Source of the DNA: Adenanthera pavonina
Taxonomy: Eukaryota; Streptophyta; Magnoliopsida; Fabales; Fabaceae
Assembly: GCA_026686845.1 (NCBI GenBank)
Contig: JAIVEN010000006.1
Span: forward strand, 34,208,501 to 34,272,500
Length of the DNA: 64,000 nt
Reading direction: 5' to 3'
The notes beneath the pieces were generated by a model. The model was not told where the DNA came from, did no database searches, and saw only the letters and a list, made by a program, of their open reading frames with translations. This document shows, one piece after another, positions 13,850 to 24,621 of the stretch. Position numbers and translations under genes: made by a program. Each line of letters starts with the position of its first letter. The stretch's first letter is position 1.

Positions 13850-14030
13850 TTCGTGATCACGATAGATTTAGGTGAGTCTTTATACTCATGATGGATTTTA
13901 CATGAGCTTGGTTCTCACGATGGTTTTACGTGAGTCTTCATACTCACGATGGATTTACATGATTTATGAGTCACGATAGATTGGTGACTTACCCATGCGG
14001 GCTGTGTACCCACGATAGAAATCATGTTCT
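13850..14030 (+). repeat. Degenerate tandem repeat (CACGATRG units)
   Basis: About six loosely spaced units of 25-35 bp, each ending in a form of CTCACGATGGATTTACATGA or TCACGATAGATT, within element C. Such arrays occur in the LTRs of long plant retroelements and may be regulatory or simply slippage products. Confidence 0.6.
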
Positions 14031-14715
14031 GTTAAAAGTCCCAATAAAGAGATAATTGAATTGAAGGAAGAAAAATATTTCAATAAACAAAAAAAATTAT
14101 CATTTAAATTTATAATTTTATTGTATATATGCATTTGACAATAATTAAGACATTGTGAATTATTCATGCTTGATAATGTCTTCTTACCTATTTGTTAGTG
14201 TCATAGTAGCAATGAATGTTTATATATATATATATGATAATGACATTATACATTTATTCTTTCCAGGTATGAACCCCTAAACTTAAAGTAATGAAATTTT
14301 ATATGACTACATTATGATAGTAATAGTTATGATTAGTTTTTTTTTAATGTTGTATTGATTGAAGAATTAATTAAATATTGCTTTTTAATTAAATTAATTG
14401 GCTTTTTTTAGATAGTAGATTTGATCTCGTACCTCCTCCAGAATCGTAGAAGGGACTTAGCTATTACTTGGAGACCATGTAGGTTTGCATGGAAGAATTA
14501 TTTTGTTATATGTAGATTAATTGCCTGTTATAAATTTGTAGGTAGCTCCACATGACTCATAGTAGGATCCTCCATCCTTGTTCATTGAATTTTGTACCTA
14601 CCTTTAGAGTAGGGCTCTCTTTGTGATGTATATCCTTTTGTATCGCTATTGTAGAAATGTCGGGAGGTTCAACATTCTGGGAGAACTTTGCCGAAATTTC
14701 TACAACGCTCGTTAT

Positions 14716-14716
14716 G

Positions 14717-14747
<31 letters not shown>

Positions 14748-14749
14748 AC
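14716..14749 (+). repeat. TA/TG microsatellite
   Basis: A run of alternating TA followed directly by a run of alternating TG inside element C. Confidence 0.85.
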
Positions 14750-16087
14750 ACAAAATATATGAAGTTTTTTAAGTTAATAGTTATGTAATTTCATGTTATG
14801 ATTGATGATGCTAAACATGTTAGAATTTACTTTTAAGGATAAAGCTTACGGAGTGAGGTGTAGTGTGCTCCGTGCTAGTTACACCTTTTGTAGGGTGTGA
14901 CAGTTGTGTCCTCAAATGTTAGTTTTTGGTCTTTGCAGGTGGTTCTAGTCTACGGTTTCTTAGAATGTTACATTGGCAGCTGCCATAGATACATGTTCTC
15001 TCATCCTTCTCTCATCTTTATCTTTCAATTTACATTGAGTTTGATTTAGGGTTCTAGATTGAATTTGATGAAAATTTGTAATGATAATGATGTTGGGTTG
15101 TCGAGAGTATTGGATTTGACTTGTATTCCTTAATTTTGGTTGATTAATATTTGTTTGAGCTTGTTCTTATCTTTGTCCGGACTTGTATATTTCAAAATTA
15201 TAGCTTGGATTATTATTAATTAGGTGAAATCAATGGTTATTGATGGAATCTAGTTGATATTTAGCTAGGTGGATAAAATTGGTGCTTAAACTACTTGATT
15301 AGGTTTAATTGGGTAATTAATTCTTGATGTCTATGTCTGAACCATTAGCTTAATCAACATTTTAATTAAGTTAATAATTGAATTAGGCATAATTAACAAG
15401 GTATAGTTACGTGTTAGTGTGACTTAAGCTTAATTGAACCTAGAATTGGACTAGTATTGCTAATTGCCTAATTTGATTAATAAACTTAGTTAATCTAATT
15501 CCTAACATAATTAATCATTAGATGAAGCAAGGATTGGCCCAATTATCCTTTTTCCAATCCATAATTGATTCACCATTCCATTCATTCACTATTCCATTCC
15601 CTTCTCTTATTTGTCTCTTAGTTTTCTATTGTTTGGTAGAAGTAATTTCATTTCCTTTCTTTTGCATTTCCACTCCTTATTCATTTCATTTTCCCTTCTT
15701 TAATTGCATTTAAAGCTTACCAACTCATTATTTAGATTAGGTCATTAGCATTGCATCTAGTCTGGGTTAATTGCATTGCCTATATTTTGCATACATATCT
15801 TTTGCATTTATTCATATACTTTCATATACATTTGCATAGATCAATTGCATTTTATTTAGGTCATTTTACATTGCATTTAGTTATGCATATAATCTACAGT
15901 CTTGCATAAGCATCTTAGTTTTGTATTTTGATCATTAGTTTAGCTTAGAATGAACCTCTGACTCATATAGGTCTCATTGGTCACCTTCGGAGCAAAACAA
16001 CCTAGGTTGCACTTGTCACTTGCTTTCATTTATTTGCATCCTGGTAAAAATATTAAATTGTATAACCCTTGCAACATAGTTGTCAAG

Positions 16088-16602
16088 CTACATGCTCAGC
16101 TTTTCACTTTTGAGAACCAACTTGAACAATATAGTAATATGGTTAAATTGACTTTGGGAAACTCCCTTGCTAATTTAGCTAAGATAGAGGTTATAGATTC
16201 TAGAAGAGAAGGATGGCATGGATCCTATTGAAGAGGTTCCTGTGGAACTAGAGGAAGAGGGAGAAACTTTATAAGCACCAATTCGAGACCAACTTGTCAA
16301 ATATGTAACAAAGTTGGTCATATCACTCTTTCTTGCCACTATCTCAAGAATGTTTTTAGATCTAATCAAATTAGACACACCAAGAAGGCTAAAACTAAAA
16401 ATGCTTATGCTTTTATTGCTTCTGCTAAGACTGTTGCATATAATAATTGGTATTTGGATAGTGGCACAAATCATCATATCACCTATGTTGATTCTACCTT
16501 TGAGGACTCTCTTAATTTGAATGGTAAGATTAAAATTACTATTGGTAATGGTCAATCTATTGATGTTTTGGCTATTGGTAATTCTTATTTGTGTGGTAAT
16601 TA
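16088..16602 (+). pseudogene. Copia gag C-terminus, zinc knuckle and protease
   Basis: It continues gag from 5264. HAQLFTFENQLEQYS at 16091 onward is the usual end of the gag domain. After a one-base shift near 16200-16240, an Arg/Gly-rich stretch (RGRGRN) leads to the CCHC zinc knuckle CQICNKVGHITLSC (C-X2-C-X4-H-X4-C, from 16295), which binds element RNA. The aspartic protease begins at 16448 with WYLDSGTNHHIT; the DSG triad is intact. The frame ends at TAG 16600-16602. No start codon is needed because this is an internal part of the polyprotein. Confidence 0.85.
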
Positions 16603-16849
16603 GAATTAGTTAATTTATCTGAAAAATTTATTATATGCTCCTAATATGCTTACAATCTGCTAAGTGTTTATAGACTTGGTTGAGATAACAATGTGAGAAT
16701 TGAGCTTGAAGATTGGTATCGTTTTGTGAAGGGCAAGGAAATGAGTCAAATTTTGCTGTAAGAAGAAATCGGTGAAGATCTATATAAAGTTCTTGCTAAA
16801 TTAGAATCAAATAAATTTTAATCAATAGTAACTTTTATTCGTAGAGTTT

Positions 16850-18118
16850 CACCTTCTAGTAATGAGAATTCTTTTTTCTGTTAAGGTGAAGTGGGATCAT
16901 AGACTAGAACACCCTTTTTATAGAGTTTTATCTCAAAGTTTTGTCAGAATGTAAAGAAAAATTTGATAGAAATAAAGTTGTTGAATTTTGTGAAGCCTGT
17001 CAATATGGAAAAGCTCATTCTCTTTTAAAATTTCAACTTCTTGTGTTAGTCAACCTTTAGAACTTGTGCATACAGACTTATGGGGATTGGCACCAATTGT
17101 TTCAACTAATGGTTTTCACATTTATATCATTTTTGTTGATAATTATAGCCGCTATACATGGATTTATCCTTTAAAAAAATAAAACACAAAAATGAGGCTC
17201 TAATAGCTTTTAAATAGTTCTAATCATTAGTTGAGAATCAATTTAACTCAAATTAAAATTCTGCAAAGTGATTGGGGTGGAGAATTTCAAAGTTTTACAA
17301 AAATTACTCAAGAGTTAGGCATTTTGTTTCAACATTCATGTCTATATACATCTAAACAAAATGGAAGAGCTAAGCGAAAACATAGACACTTAGTTGAAAT
17401 TAGTTTTACTCTTCTTGCTCAAGCTCACATGCCTCTAAAATATTGGTGGGAGTCTTTCCACACAGCTATTATATTGATTAATGTTCTGCCTTCATTTGTT
17501 CTAAGTGGTCAAACACCTCATCTCAGATTTTTTTAGAAACAACCAGATTATACAAGGTTGAGAATTTTTTGTTGTGCTTATTTTCCTTATTTTAGACCAT
17601 ACAACAGGCATAAAATAGAGTTTCATTTAGTTAAATGTGTCTTTCTTGGTTATAACAATGTTCATAAAGTCTACAAATGCCTTGGTCCTACAAAGAAGTT
17701 GCATATATATAGGCATGTTGTTTTTAATGAAGCTGAATTCCCCTTTCAGCATGGTTTTTTTATTACAAGAAAAGATCCTGAAGGACATATTCTTCCAACA
17801 TTGTTTTTCAAATTGACACATGTTGTTTTCACTAATGAAAATCCTATTTTAACTTATTCTATTTATTCTAATGAACATAAGTGTACTGGTGACATCAATT
17901 TGCATTTTGCTGACATTTCTCATGCAAAACCTTTAGATTCTAGGGAAAAATCCTCATCTAATTTAGAAATAAATGTAGATATAATTACAGCCCATGACAC
18001 TAGTCCTATGGTGTCACTGACTTGTGAATCAAAATCTAAGTCAAGTAATTCCAAAGAAGAATCAGAAAAATCATATCAACATCAAGGTATTCCAGTGTCA
18101 AAACAAACTCAAACATGA
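16850..18118 (+). pseudogene. Copia integrase (pre-integrase zinc finger, DDE core, C-terminal part)
   Basis: Integrase inserts the cDNA into host DNA. The HHCC region is seen as WDHRLEHPF and, after shifts, CEACQYGKAHSL. The core begins with LVHTDLWG (first Asp, about 17075) and SDWGGEF (second Asp, codon 17270-17272). The third catalytic residue, normally Glu in NGVAERKHRH, is Lys here (NGRAKRKHRH, codon AAG 17372-17374), so the core is catalytically dead even apart from its stops. A TAG after FF at about 17534 ends that frame. The downstream part (17558-18118) reads CVFLGYNNVHKVYKCL and RHVVFNEAEFPF, the usual copia region between integrase and RT. Confidence 0.85.
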
Positions 18119-18229
18119 CCAAAGAATTCTATGATTACTAAAAGTCAAAGTAGAGTTCTCAAACTTAAAGCCCCCTTTTGTGGCTTGCAAAGGGCCAATA
18201 TCTAGTTGAATAGAAGTCTGCTACTACCT

Positions 18230-19663
18230 ATGAGGCCCTTAAAATACCCAAATGGAGAGCTGCTATGTGTGAGGAATATGATGCATTACTAAGAAACAAC
18301 ACTTGGCAATTAGTGCCTCCTACAACTCATATGAAACCTATTGATTGTAAATGGGTTTTTCAAGGTGAAATATAGTTTTGATGGCAATGTTCAGAGATAC
18401 AAAGTGAGGTTAGTGGCAAAGGGGTTTCAATGAAACCCAGGAGTGGACTTCACTGAAACTTTCAATCCAGTTGGTAAAATAGCAACTCTTTGGATTCTCT
18501 TGACCCTAGTTGTTACTTATGCTTGGACAATATGTCAGCTAGACATTAATAATGCTCTTTTGAATGGAATACTTTAGGAAACTATGCACATGCATTAGCC
18601 ATAAGGGTTTCAATGTCCAGATAAAGAAAACTATGTTTGTAAGTTGATAAGGCTTTGTATAGCCTTAAACATGCCCTTAGGACATGGTTTGATAGACTCA
18701 AAGTTGATCTTCTATTTTGGAAATTTGTTGAATCTGAAAGTGATCATTCTCTATTTTATCAATTTTCACAAAAATGACATTGTTATATTTGTTTTGATCT
18801 ATATGGATGACATTATAGTTACTAGAAATTCTCTGTCTACACTGAATGCCTTTATCTTTAAGCTTAATAAGGTGTTCTCTTTAAAAGGTTTAGGACTATT
18901 TTCTTGGTATAGAGGCTCTTAGGGATAAAACAGGTCTCTTTCTACATCAAGAAAGGTATGTTATGAAGCTATTGAATGCCTTTAGTATGTCCAGTGCCAC
19001 CTCTTGTCCTACTCTTACGGTGTCAAGCAGAATTATGTCTAAAAATGAAGGAGTTCCTATGGAGGACTCTTCTAAATATCGTAAGGCTATTGGTGCAGTT
19101 TAGTATTTTACAAATACAAGGCCAAATATTGCATTTGCAATCAATAAGTTGAGTGAGTTTGCAAGTTCTCTTACTAATGTCCACTAGTAGGGGGTAAAGA
19201 GAGTGTTTAGATATCTTAAAGGAACTCCATGACTTGGTATTCATATAAGAGTAGGTATGACATATCATTGTATAGTTTTTCTGATGTTGATTAGGCAGCC
19301 TACTTATATGACCTATGATTAACAGCAAGGTACTGTGTATTTCTTGGCAATAATCTTGTAAATTGGTCTTCTAAGAAACAGAAGGTGGTGGCCAAGTATA
19401 GCACAGAATCTGAATACAAGTCTTTAGCCTTGTTAGCAACTGAAATGGCTTGGATTCAATCATTACTATTTGAGGTCAAGATCAATAGTAATAACACACC
19501 TGTAATTTGGTGTGATAACCTTGGTGTAGCTACCATGGCTGCAAACCTAGTTGTTCACGCTTGCACTAAACACATAGAAGTGGATGTTCACTATGTACAT
19601 GAAAGGGCTCTTGCTAAGAATCTTGCTATCAATTATGTTCCTGTGAGCTGCATAGCAAACTAG
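18230..19663 (+). pseudogene. Copia reverse transcriptase and RNase H
   Basis: RT opens with WRAAMCEEYDALLRNNTWQL (from 18250) and continues in shifting frames. The catalytic YMDD is preserved at 18800-18811 (VLIYMDDIIVTRNS). The RNase H domain is seen as KYSTESEYKSLALLATEMAW (from 19391) and VIWCDNLGVATMAANLV, ending at TAG 19661-19663. Numerous frameshifts and stops separate the pieces, so no functional enzyme can be made. The order protease, integrase, RT, RNase H is diagnostic for Ty1/copia. Confidence 0.88.
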
Positions 19664-19688
19664 GAGTTTGTGAAGCTCCTCCTAATTT

Positions 19689-19695
19689 GAGGGGG
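19689..19695 (+). other. Polypurine tract of the copia element
   Basis: GAGGGGG lies directly before the 3' LTR, in the expected position for plus-strand DNA priming. Confidence 0.8.
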
Positions 19696-19924
19696 TGAGT
19701 TTCAATAGTCACGGTAATAGTAAATAATATTTACTATGTTCCACATGTGCTCTCTCCTATTATCCTTATCCATTCATTTTTCTTAATTTTATTCCTTTTA
19801 GTGCTATTCAAAAATATCTTAGAGCTACATGTCAGTCTCATAGTGAATTTCTTATGTTATTTATTCATGGTTTTTGTGAATAGTGAAATTATTGATTCCT
19901 CTGCCTCTTTATTCTAAAAACCCT
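19696..19924 (+). repeat. 3' LTR of the copia element
   Basis: Begins TGAGTTTCAATAG directly after the polypurine tract and matches 4340-4562 along its length, with many substitutions. ATTATC follows, close to the ATAATC before the 5' LTR. Confidence 0.85.
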
Positions 19925-21371
19925 ATTATCTATTCATATTTAATTTGAATAATTCATATTTAATTTACATCTTTTTTTTTAACTTTGCTCCTTGTCTCTG
20001 ATATTGATTTGGATTGAATCTAAGACAGCATGCCTAAGGAATCTAGTTATCTATCAATTGTGTCAAAACTTTGGTTATTTTAATACTCTTAATTATCATT
20101 AATTTAAATTGAGAGTTCTTAACTATTTTTTTAAAGAGAAATCCATTTAAAAAATGTTATTTTATTTTTAGATATATTTAAAAAAATTATATAAACTAAT
20201 TTTGTTTATTATTATATAAAATTTTTACAATAACTTAATTATAAAAAGTTCAATTTTTTTATAAAAAAATTTCACTTTTTTAAGAAATTAATCACTAAAA
20301 ATAGATCCATTTAATAATAACCATGCTTTTTTAAGGAGATGTTAAAGGGATAAAACATAAGGTCTAGATACACCTGAATTCCTCGCCACATGTAAGCACT
20401 AGAATGGATGGCCCGAGCGATCTAGTGGAATGTCCTTTACTCATCGAAACGGCCACAACCAACTCTCCTTCCCTACCCTGAGCTTTTCCCTCTGGTTTAT
20501 TCCCGAGAAAGGGAATAAGAAAAAGAGGGGAAATTTTACATTTGGAAGGAAAACGCTTACTGCTACTCATCAATCATGAAAACTCTTCAGGGTTTAATAA
20601 GATGCAGCAAAGTTAGTCTTTTCTTTTATAATTTTTTGTTTCTGTTTTCCGCTCCTTCAACTGATCGATCACACATGAAAGTTTGGTAACAGGTATTTCA
20701 GTGTGCTTTTAATCATAGTATGAGAAAATGTCATGGGCTAATCCTGGAGGCTAACTCCTAGTTCATATATATCCTTACCATTTTTTATATATAGTTGGGG
20801 TTAGGATTAAGCGTAGTGTTTATTTTTCATCTCATAATTGTTTTCTTTATTCACTATTCTCTCTAATCCTTTTTATAATGGACCTTCTAAAAATTTTTTC
20901 TGAAAGAGATCCTCTAATGTTTAGTAAGATTTTTCCTATTTTGCCTCTCATTATTTATTTCTTCTCATAAATTATTATTAAACTTTTAAAAGAGACACTT
21001 TCAATTTGTCAATTAGTAATATTTTTAGCTTAATTCTTTCAATTGGTCTCACATTTTCCAATTTAGTAATGATTGAAAGTCTTATTTAATGTGGATTGCA
21101 TTATTATAATAAATACGGGCAAAAAAGAAATATTTGGTTTTTTTTTTAGGATTTTAAAAAAATAACTAACTTTCTTAATCTATGTAAAGTAGTTGAAAGT
21201 CTCTTATAAAAAGAATTGAATGAAGTATATAGAAATCTTGATTCAGTATATAGAAATCTTGATTCATGTTGTTCCTATGTAGTTTGATGATGGAATTGGT
21301 CCAATTGGTGAATTGGAATATTCCTCATCCCTCTTTGCTAGCAAAAGTAATCACATCTAATGTGTGGTGAG
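19925..21371. other. Gene-free AT-rich DNA
   Basis: No recognisable gene. Positions 20370-20600 are less AT-rich and contain ATG 20577 followed by a short frame (KTLQGLIRCSK) that could be the start of a lost gene, but nothing downstream supports it. A small direct duplication of a TAGAAATCTTGATTCA-type motif occurs near 21229-21265. Confidence 0.4.
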
Positions 21372-21706
21372 CACTTGACTCCTCAAGTCAAAGAAAGTTA
21401 TATTTGTTGGCGGTTCCAAAAACAACCAAAAATAAAGATAAATTAAAATTTTGACTTTCTTTTTTAAATTAGACTTTAGTTGGCGTTAGTGGTTATTAAA
21501 TATAACCGCCAACAAATGTAACAAAAATAACAAATTATTTTTAAAAAATAATATCTTCCCTTTGCAGTTTATTAATACAACCACTAATGTATGTCTACAT
21601 TCATTAGCGAAAGTCTTCACTTTTCTAGGTGCTAGGATTGTTGGCAGTTCATAACTGCTAAAGAAAGATAAAATAACCCCTAAGAAAGACATAGTTTGGC
21701 ATAGTG
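21372..21706. mobile_element. CACTA-like non-autonomous element (putative)
   Basis: The right end reads TTTGGCATAGTG (reverse complement CACTATGCCAAA), a CACTA-family terminus. The left end is probably CACTTGACTCC. Inside, TTGTTGGCGGTT (about 21406) and AACCGCCAACAA (about 21504) are a perfect 12-bp inverted pair, like the subterminal repeats of CACTA elements. The flanking triplets GAG and AGT do not match, so the left boundary is uncertain. Confidence 0.45.
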
Positions 21707-22271
21707 AGTGCTATATTGTAATTTATTTTTAAATGATTTTATTTAACATAAACTTAAATGCATATTTTATTTTTGTATTTTGATATAATTCGAAGAATAG
21801 AATGTAGTGAAAATTAAGATAATTGATTTACTACATAATATGACCTCTATTTCATAAGAAAACGTTTGATATAATATAAAATATAGGTCCCCGTAATTGT
21901 ATAATTTTAACAAAATTTGTTTGCACCCAAAATAAATTTGTATAATTCATCTCTGTATTTTTTTAAATTGCAAATTTCGTCAATTTAATAATTATTGATA
22001 TTTCTTTAATTTAAATTTTTTTTCAAAGAAATGTAAAAGTTAATGGAGCCAATAATCAAATGCAAGATTATTTTAACACAACAAATCATCGATCTCGCAA
22101 AACTATTAAAAACGAATGTAATAATTTAAAATATTTATGTGAAAAAAGAAGAAAAATAATATTTTAGCTAATTTCACACCAACCCTAATTAAAATTATAA
22201 CGAGTTCTTGAATCTTATTAAAATTATACAAATTTATTATTCACTTATGAAATTTATTAGAGTGTTCCCTC

Positions 22272-22500
22272 TATTCTATATTATAAGGTAATATGAGGAT
22301 TTTTTTGTCATATAATATAAGGTAACATATATTGATTTGTCATTTTTGTCTTTAATTTATCGTATTATTAGTATTGTAACTTGTGTTATATTTAATTAAA
22401 AGAGTAGAATCAATAGGGATTAAATTAAAAATTTTGATTTTTCAGAAATTTAAAAATATACTAAAATTTTTTTAATATGTTTAAAAATAACCTCATCTAT
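22272..22500. mobile_element. Degraded Stowaway-like MITE (putative)
   Basis: The stretch near 22272 (CCCTCTATTCTATATTATAAGG) resembles the outer ends of the Stowaway elements elsewhere in this window, especially 48302-48533, but no matching right end or TA duplication could be fixed. Confidence 0.3.
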
Positions 22501-22520
22501 TATATATATAAAATTAAAGG

Positions 22521-22801
22521 TGAAAGACATTAATACTGCATTAACTTTGATTTAATGTATGTCTATGTTGAATGCCACACAGTCAAGTAACATGTGTCTT
22601 TTTGTTTTTATGTTTGTCATATCCTCATGCCACTTCATTTGACTATTTTTTTTTTCTTTTCTTTGGGTTAGTTACTATAATGGTACTTTATGATCAGTAA
22701 TGTCATAATTTCAATAAACCAATTTAAATTTTGAAATTTATTGCTGATTAGATAATGAATATATTATGTCATTATTACGTTTTAAAATTTGAAATTCTTC
22801 A
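22521..22801 (+). repeat. 280-bp direct repeat, copy 1
   Basis: TGAAAGACATTAATACTGC begins a segment that recurs at 22892-23170 at about 85% identity by eye. Shared blocks include TTAACTTTGATTTAATGT, GTCTTTTTGTTTTT and GATAATGAATATATTATG. The spacer is 90 bp. It has no coding potential. Confidence 0.75.
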
Positions 22802-22891
22802 CATATAGCTTAGATGTAGTTAAGGAGTTTGAGAAAATTTAAATAATGTTAATTAGAAAAACTACAGTTAATTCAAATTAATATGCAAAGA

Positions 22892-23170
22892 TGAAAGGCA
22901 TTAATACTGTATTAACTTTGATTTAATGTTTGTTTATGTGAAATCCCACACAATCAGGTAACATATGTCTTTTTGTTTTTGTATCTGCCACATCCTCATG
23001 TCACTTGACTCTTTTTTTTTTTCCTTTTCTCTGCATTAGTTACTATAATGTCAATTTATGACCATTAATGTTATAATTTTAGTAAACCAATTTGGATATT
23101 GAAATTTATTACTGATTGGATAATGAATATATTATGTCATTATTACATTTTAAAATTTGAAATTCTCCAT
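22892..23170 (+). repeat. 280-bp direct repeat, copy 2
   Basis: Second copy of 22521-22801, in the same orientation. Both end in AAAATTTGAAATTCT, so this is a single duplicated unit rather than scattered short matches. Confidence 0.75.
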
Positions 23171-24261
23171 CAAAATCCTCAAAATGACATTCTAGTTTAC
23201 AAAATAATTCATGCACAAATTATATAATTTTTTCATAATTTGAAACTATTTAATTTGGATTCTTAATTTAAAAATGTCATTCTTTTAGGACTGGATTAGA
23301 TATCAGTCAATCGGACCAATTTGATCCAATTCTAACAATAATGCTTCACATTAAGATTCTTAAAGGAAGAGACATTTCCTTAGCTATCATGATGGAAACT
23401 CCTTCTCAAGTTTGTGAGGTTCCCAAAGGAAGAGCTTTTGTTGCTTATCAAACGTACCGAAAAGGGATTTTCTTTTTTCTTTTTCCTTTTTATGAAACCT
23501 CTTTCCCTTCTACCAACTTTGACCTAGCAAATCTAAGTGTAGTTGGGTTGTAGCATGGAATAAATATAGTCTACACGTTGAAATAAATAATAAATAAGTC
23601 TAGATACATAATGCATGTATCCTATTTTTGTGGGCTGGTAGTCACTATTCAAGTATTTTCTTTGGAATATTTTTTTTTATGACTTGAGTATCCCTCCTGT
23701 ACTTAAATGCATATTCAGTAATTTTTAAAAGATTTCATAAAAAAAAGTGATTTTTAAAAGATAATTGTGATAATAATCTCCTTTCTTCTACCAATCATAA
23801 AACTCGATATGGTTTTCATTAAAAAATTATCCAATCCTATTATAAAGTCAGTTCATTTCAAAACTTAATTTGTTAATATATTTATTTAAAATTTTTATTA
23901 AAAGATACTCTTTTTTTCTTACATTACTCATTAGCATATATATATATATATATTGTGCAAGAAAATTGTCCGTGCTCATCGAAAAACCCACATGGAGTCT
24001 TAAGATTTGGTTGAAATTCTGTATATGTAGTTTAATTTTTATTTTAAGAAAGGTTTGCATAATTTCATTAGAATTTAAAGAGTACGTGTGAAATTTACCG
24101 TTGTTTTTAAACGAAAAAACTTAGGTGCAGTTGGTTATATACTTTCCATACGGTTTTCCAATAAACAAATGCCACATTTCTTTGTTGACCAACTCATCAT
24201 CATTCTACTTTTTCACATTTAACGATGTTAACAAAAATTTTTAAAATAAACAAATTATAAC
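23171..24261. other. AT-rich intergenic DNA
   Basis: Short frames (for example 23341-23553) resemble no known family. A TA microsatellite lies near 23936-23953. Confidence 0.4.
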
Positions 24262-24621
24262 CTATGAGATTCTTGGCTCCTCCTCAATCCTTTCCGGATG
24301 AAGTCTCACATGGGGAGAGGATAGCTTTGTTAACACCGGCAAGAAGACACAACGTCTTATAGGTTTTACACGGTGATGCAGCCGGCAAATTGTAGCAACA
24401 GCTTGAGGAATTTGAGATAGATCGACTTGGTGGGATTCAAACAGTGGCTCCTGATCCTCCCGTCCCTCATCTTCCTGTATCGTCCCCTCACCCTCCTGTA
24501 CCGTCTTCTCACCTGAGATCTCACCGAAGAAATTTCTGTTCGGGCTTGGCCTCTTTAATAGCTTTGTTGAAGCATGATGGGTGGATTGATGAGAGAAAAA
24601 TGTTTGGGTTGAGAATGACAA
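24262..24621 (-). CDS. Unidentified open reading frame, 119 residues
   Basis: I do not recognise this protein. It sits in a pocket of higher GC content than its surroundings. The N-terminus is rich in Ser, Thr and His (MSFSTQTFFSHQSTHH), followed by an acidic stretch with two QEGEGT/QEDEGR-like repeats around residues 60-75, then a basic C-terminal half with several Cys. It has no signal peptide or membrane segment. The plus strand of the same segment is also open (24444-24695, Pro-rich), so chance is possible. It may be a captured exon or a fragment of a lost gene. Confidence 0.25.
   Translation of the reverse strand: MSFSTQTFFSHQSTHHASTKLLKRPSPNRNFFGEISGEKTVQEGEGTIQEDEGREDQEPLFESHQVDLSQIPQAVATICRLHHRVKPIRRCVFLPVLTKLSSPHVRLHPERIEEEPRIS

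Larger units (their letters stand above)
9603..14902. mobile_element. Nested insertion C: LTR-type element (solo LTR-like)
   Basis: It starts TGTAATGACCC and ends GGGTGTGACA, so it has LTR-style TG...CA ends. GTTGT stands just before (9598-9602) and just after (14903-14907) as a perfect 5-bp target duplication. After removing the element nested in it (10188-12676 plus ATTTG) it is about 2.8 kb. It has no recognisable gag or pol, so a solo LTR of a long-LTR family, probably Ty3/gypsy, is the simplest reading. It carries a degenerate tandem repeat (13850-14030) and a TA/TG microsatellite (14716-14749). Confidence 0.8.
5265..16085. mobile_element. Nested insertion B: LTR-type noncoding element (large solo LTR or LARD)
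   Basis: AGCTA occurs at 5260-5264 and again at 16086-16090. Removing everything between, plus one AGCTA, restores an in-frame gag junction (SWIEL joined to HAQLFTF), which defines the insertion exactly. The right end reads TTGTCA and the left end AGATAAG, consistent with a TG...CA element whose first bases mutated from TGATAA. Minus the element nested inside it (9603-14907), it is about 5.5 kb. No transposon protein is recognisable and I found no repeated ends, so a very large solo LTR or a non-coding LARD-type element fits best. Notable segments: a CT-rich stretch 6170-6350, GATGAT runs near 7993, a GC-richer block 8130-8350, and repeated TTGCAT motifs at 15740-15920. Confidence 0.75.
4340..19924 (+). 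mobile_element. Ty1/copia LTR retrotransposon, degenerate, split by nested insertions
   Basis: A complete but dead copia element. In order: 5' LTR (4340-4562), primer-binding site (4565-4576), first part of gag (4596-5264), a 10.8-kb nested insertion (5265-16085 plus its duplicated AGCTA), rest of gag with zinc knuckle, protease, integrase, RT/RNase H, polypurine tract (19689-19695) and 3' LTR (19696-19924). Protease-integrase-RT is the copia order. The host duplication is probably ATAATC (4334-4339) against ATTATC (19925-19930), with one mismatch. The LTRs are about 75-80% alike by eye, so the insertion is old. Without the insertion the element is about 4.8 kb, normal for copia. Many internal stops fit C-to-T or G-to-A changes, as expected after long methylation. 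Confidence 0.9.

Noticed and set aside
16175..16555. A 126-codon minus-strand frame.
   Set aside because: It is antisense to the copia zinc-knuckle and protease region, which is clearly coded on the plus strand.
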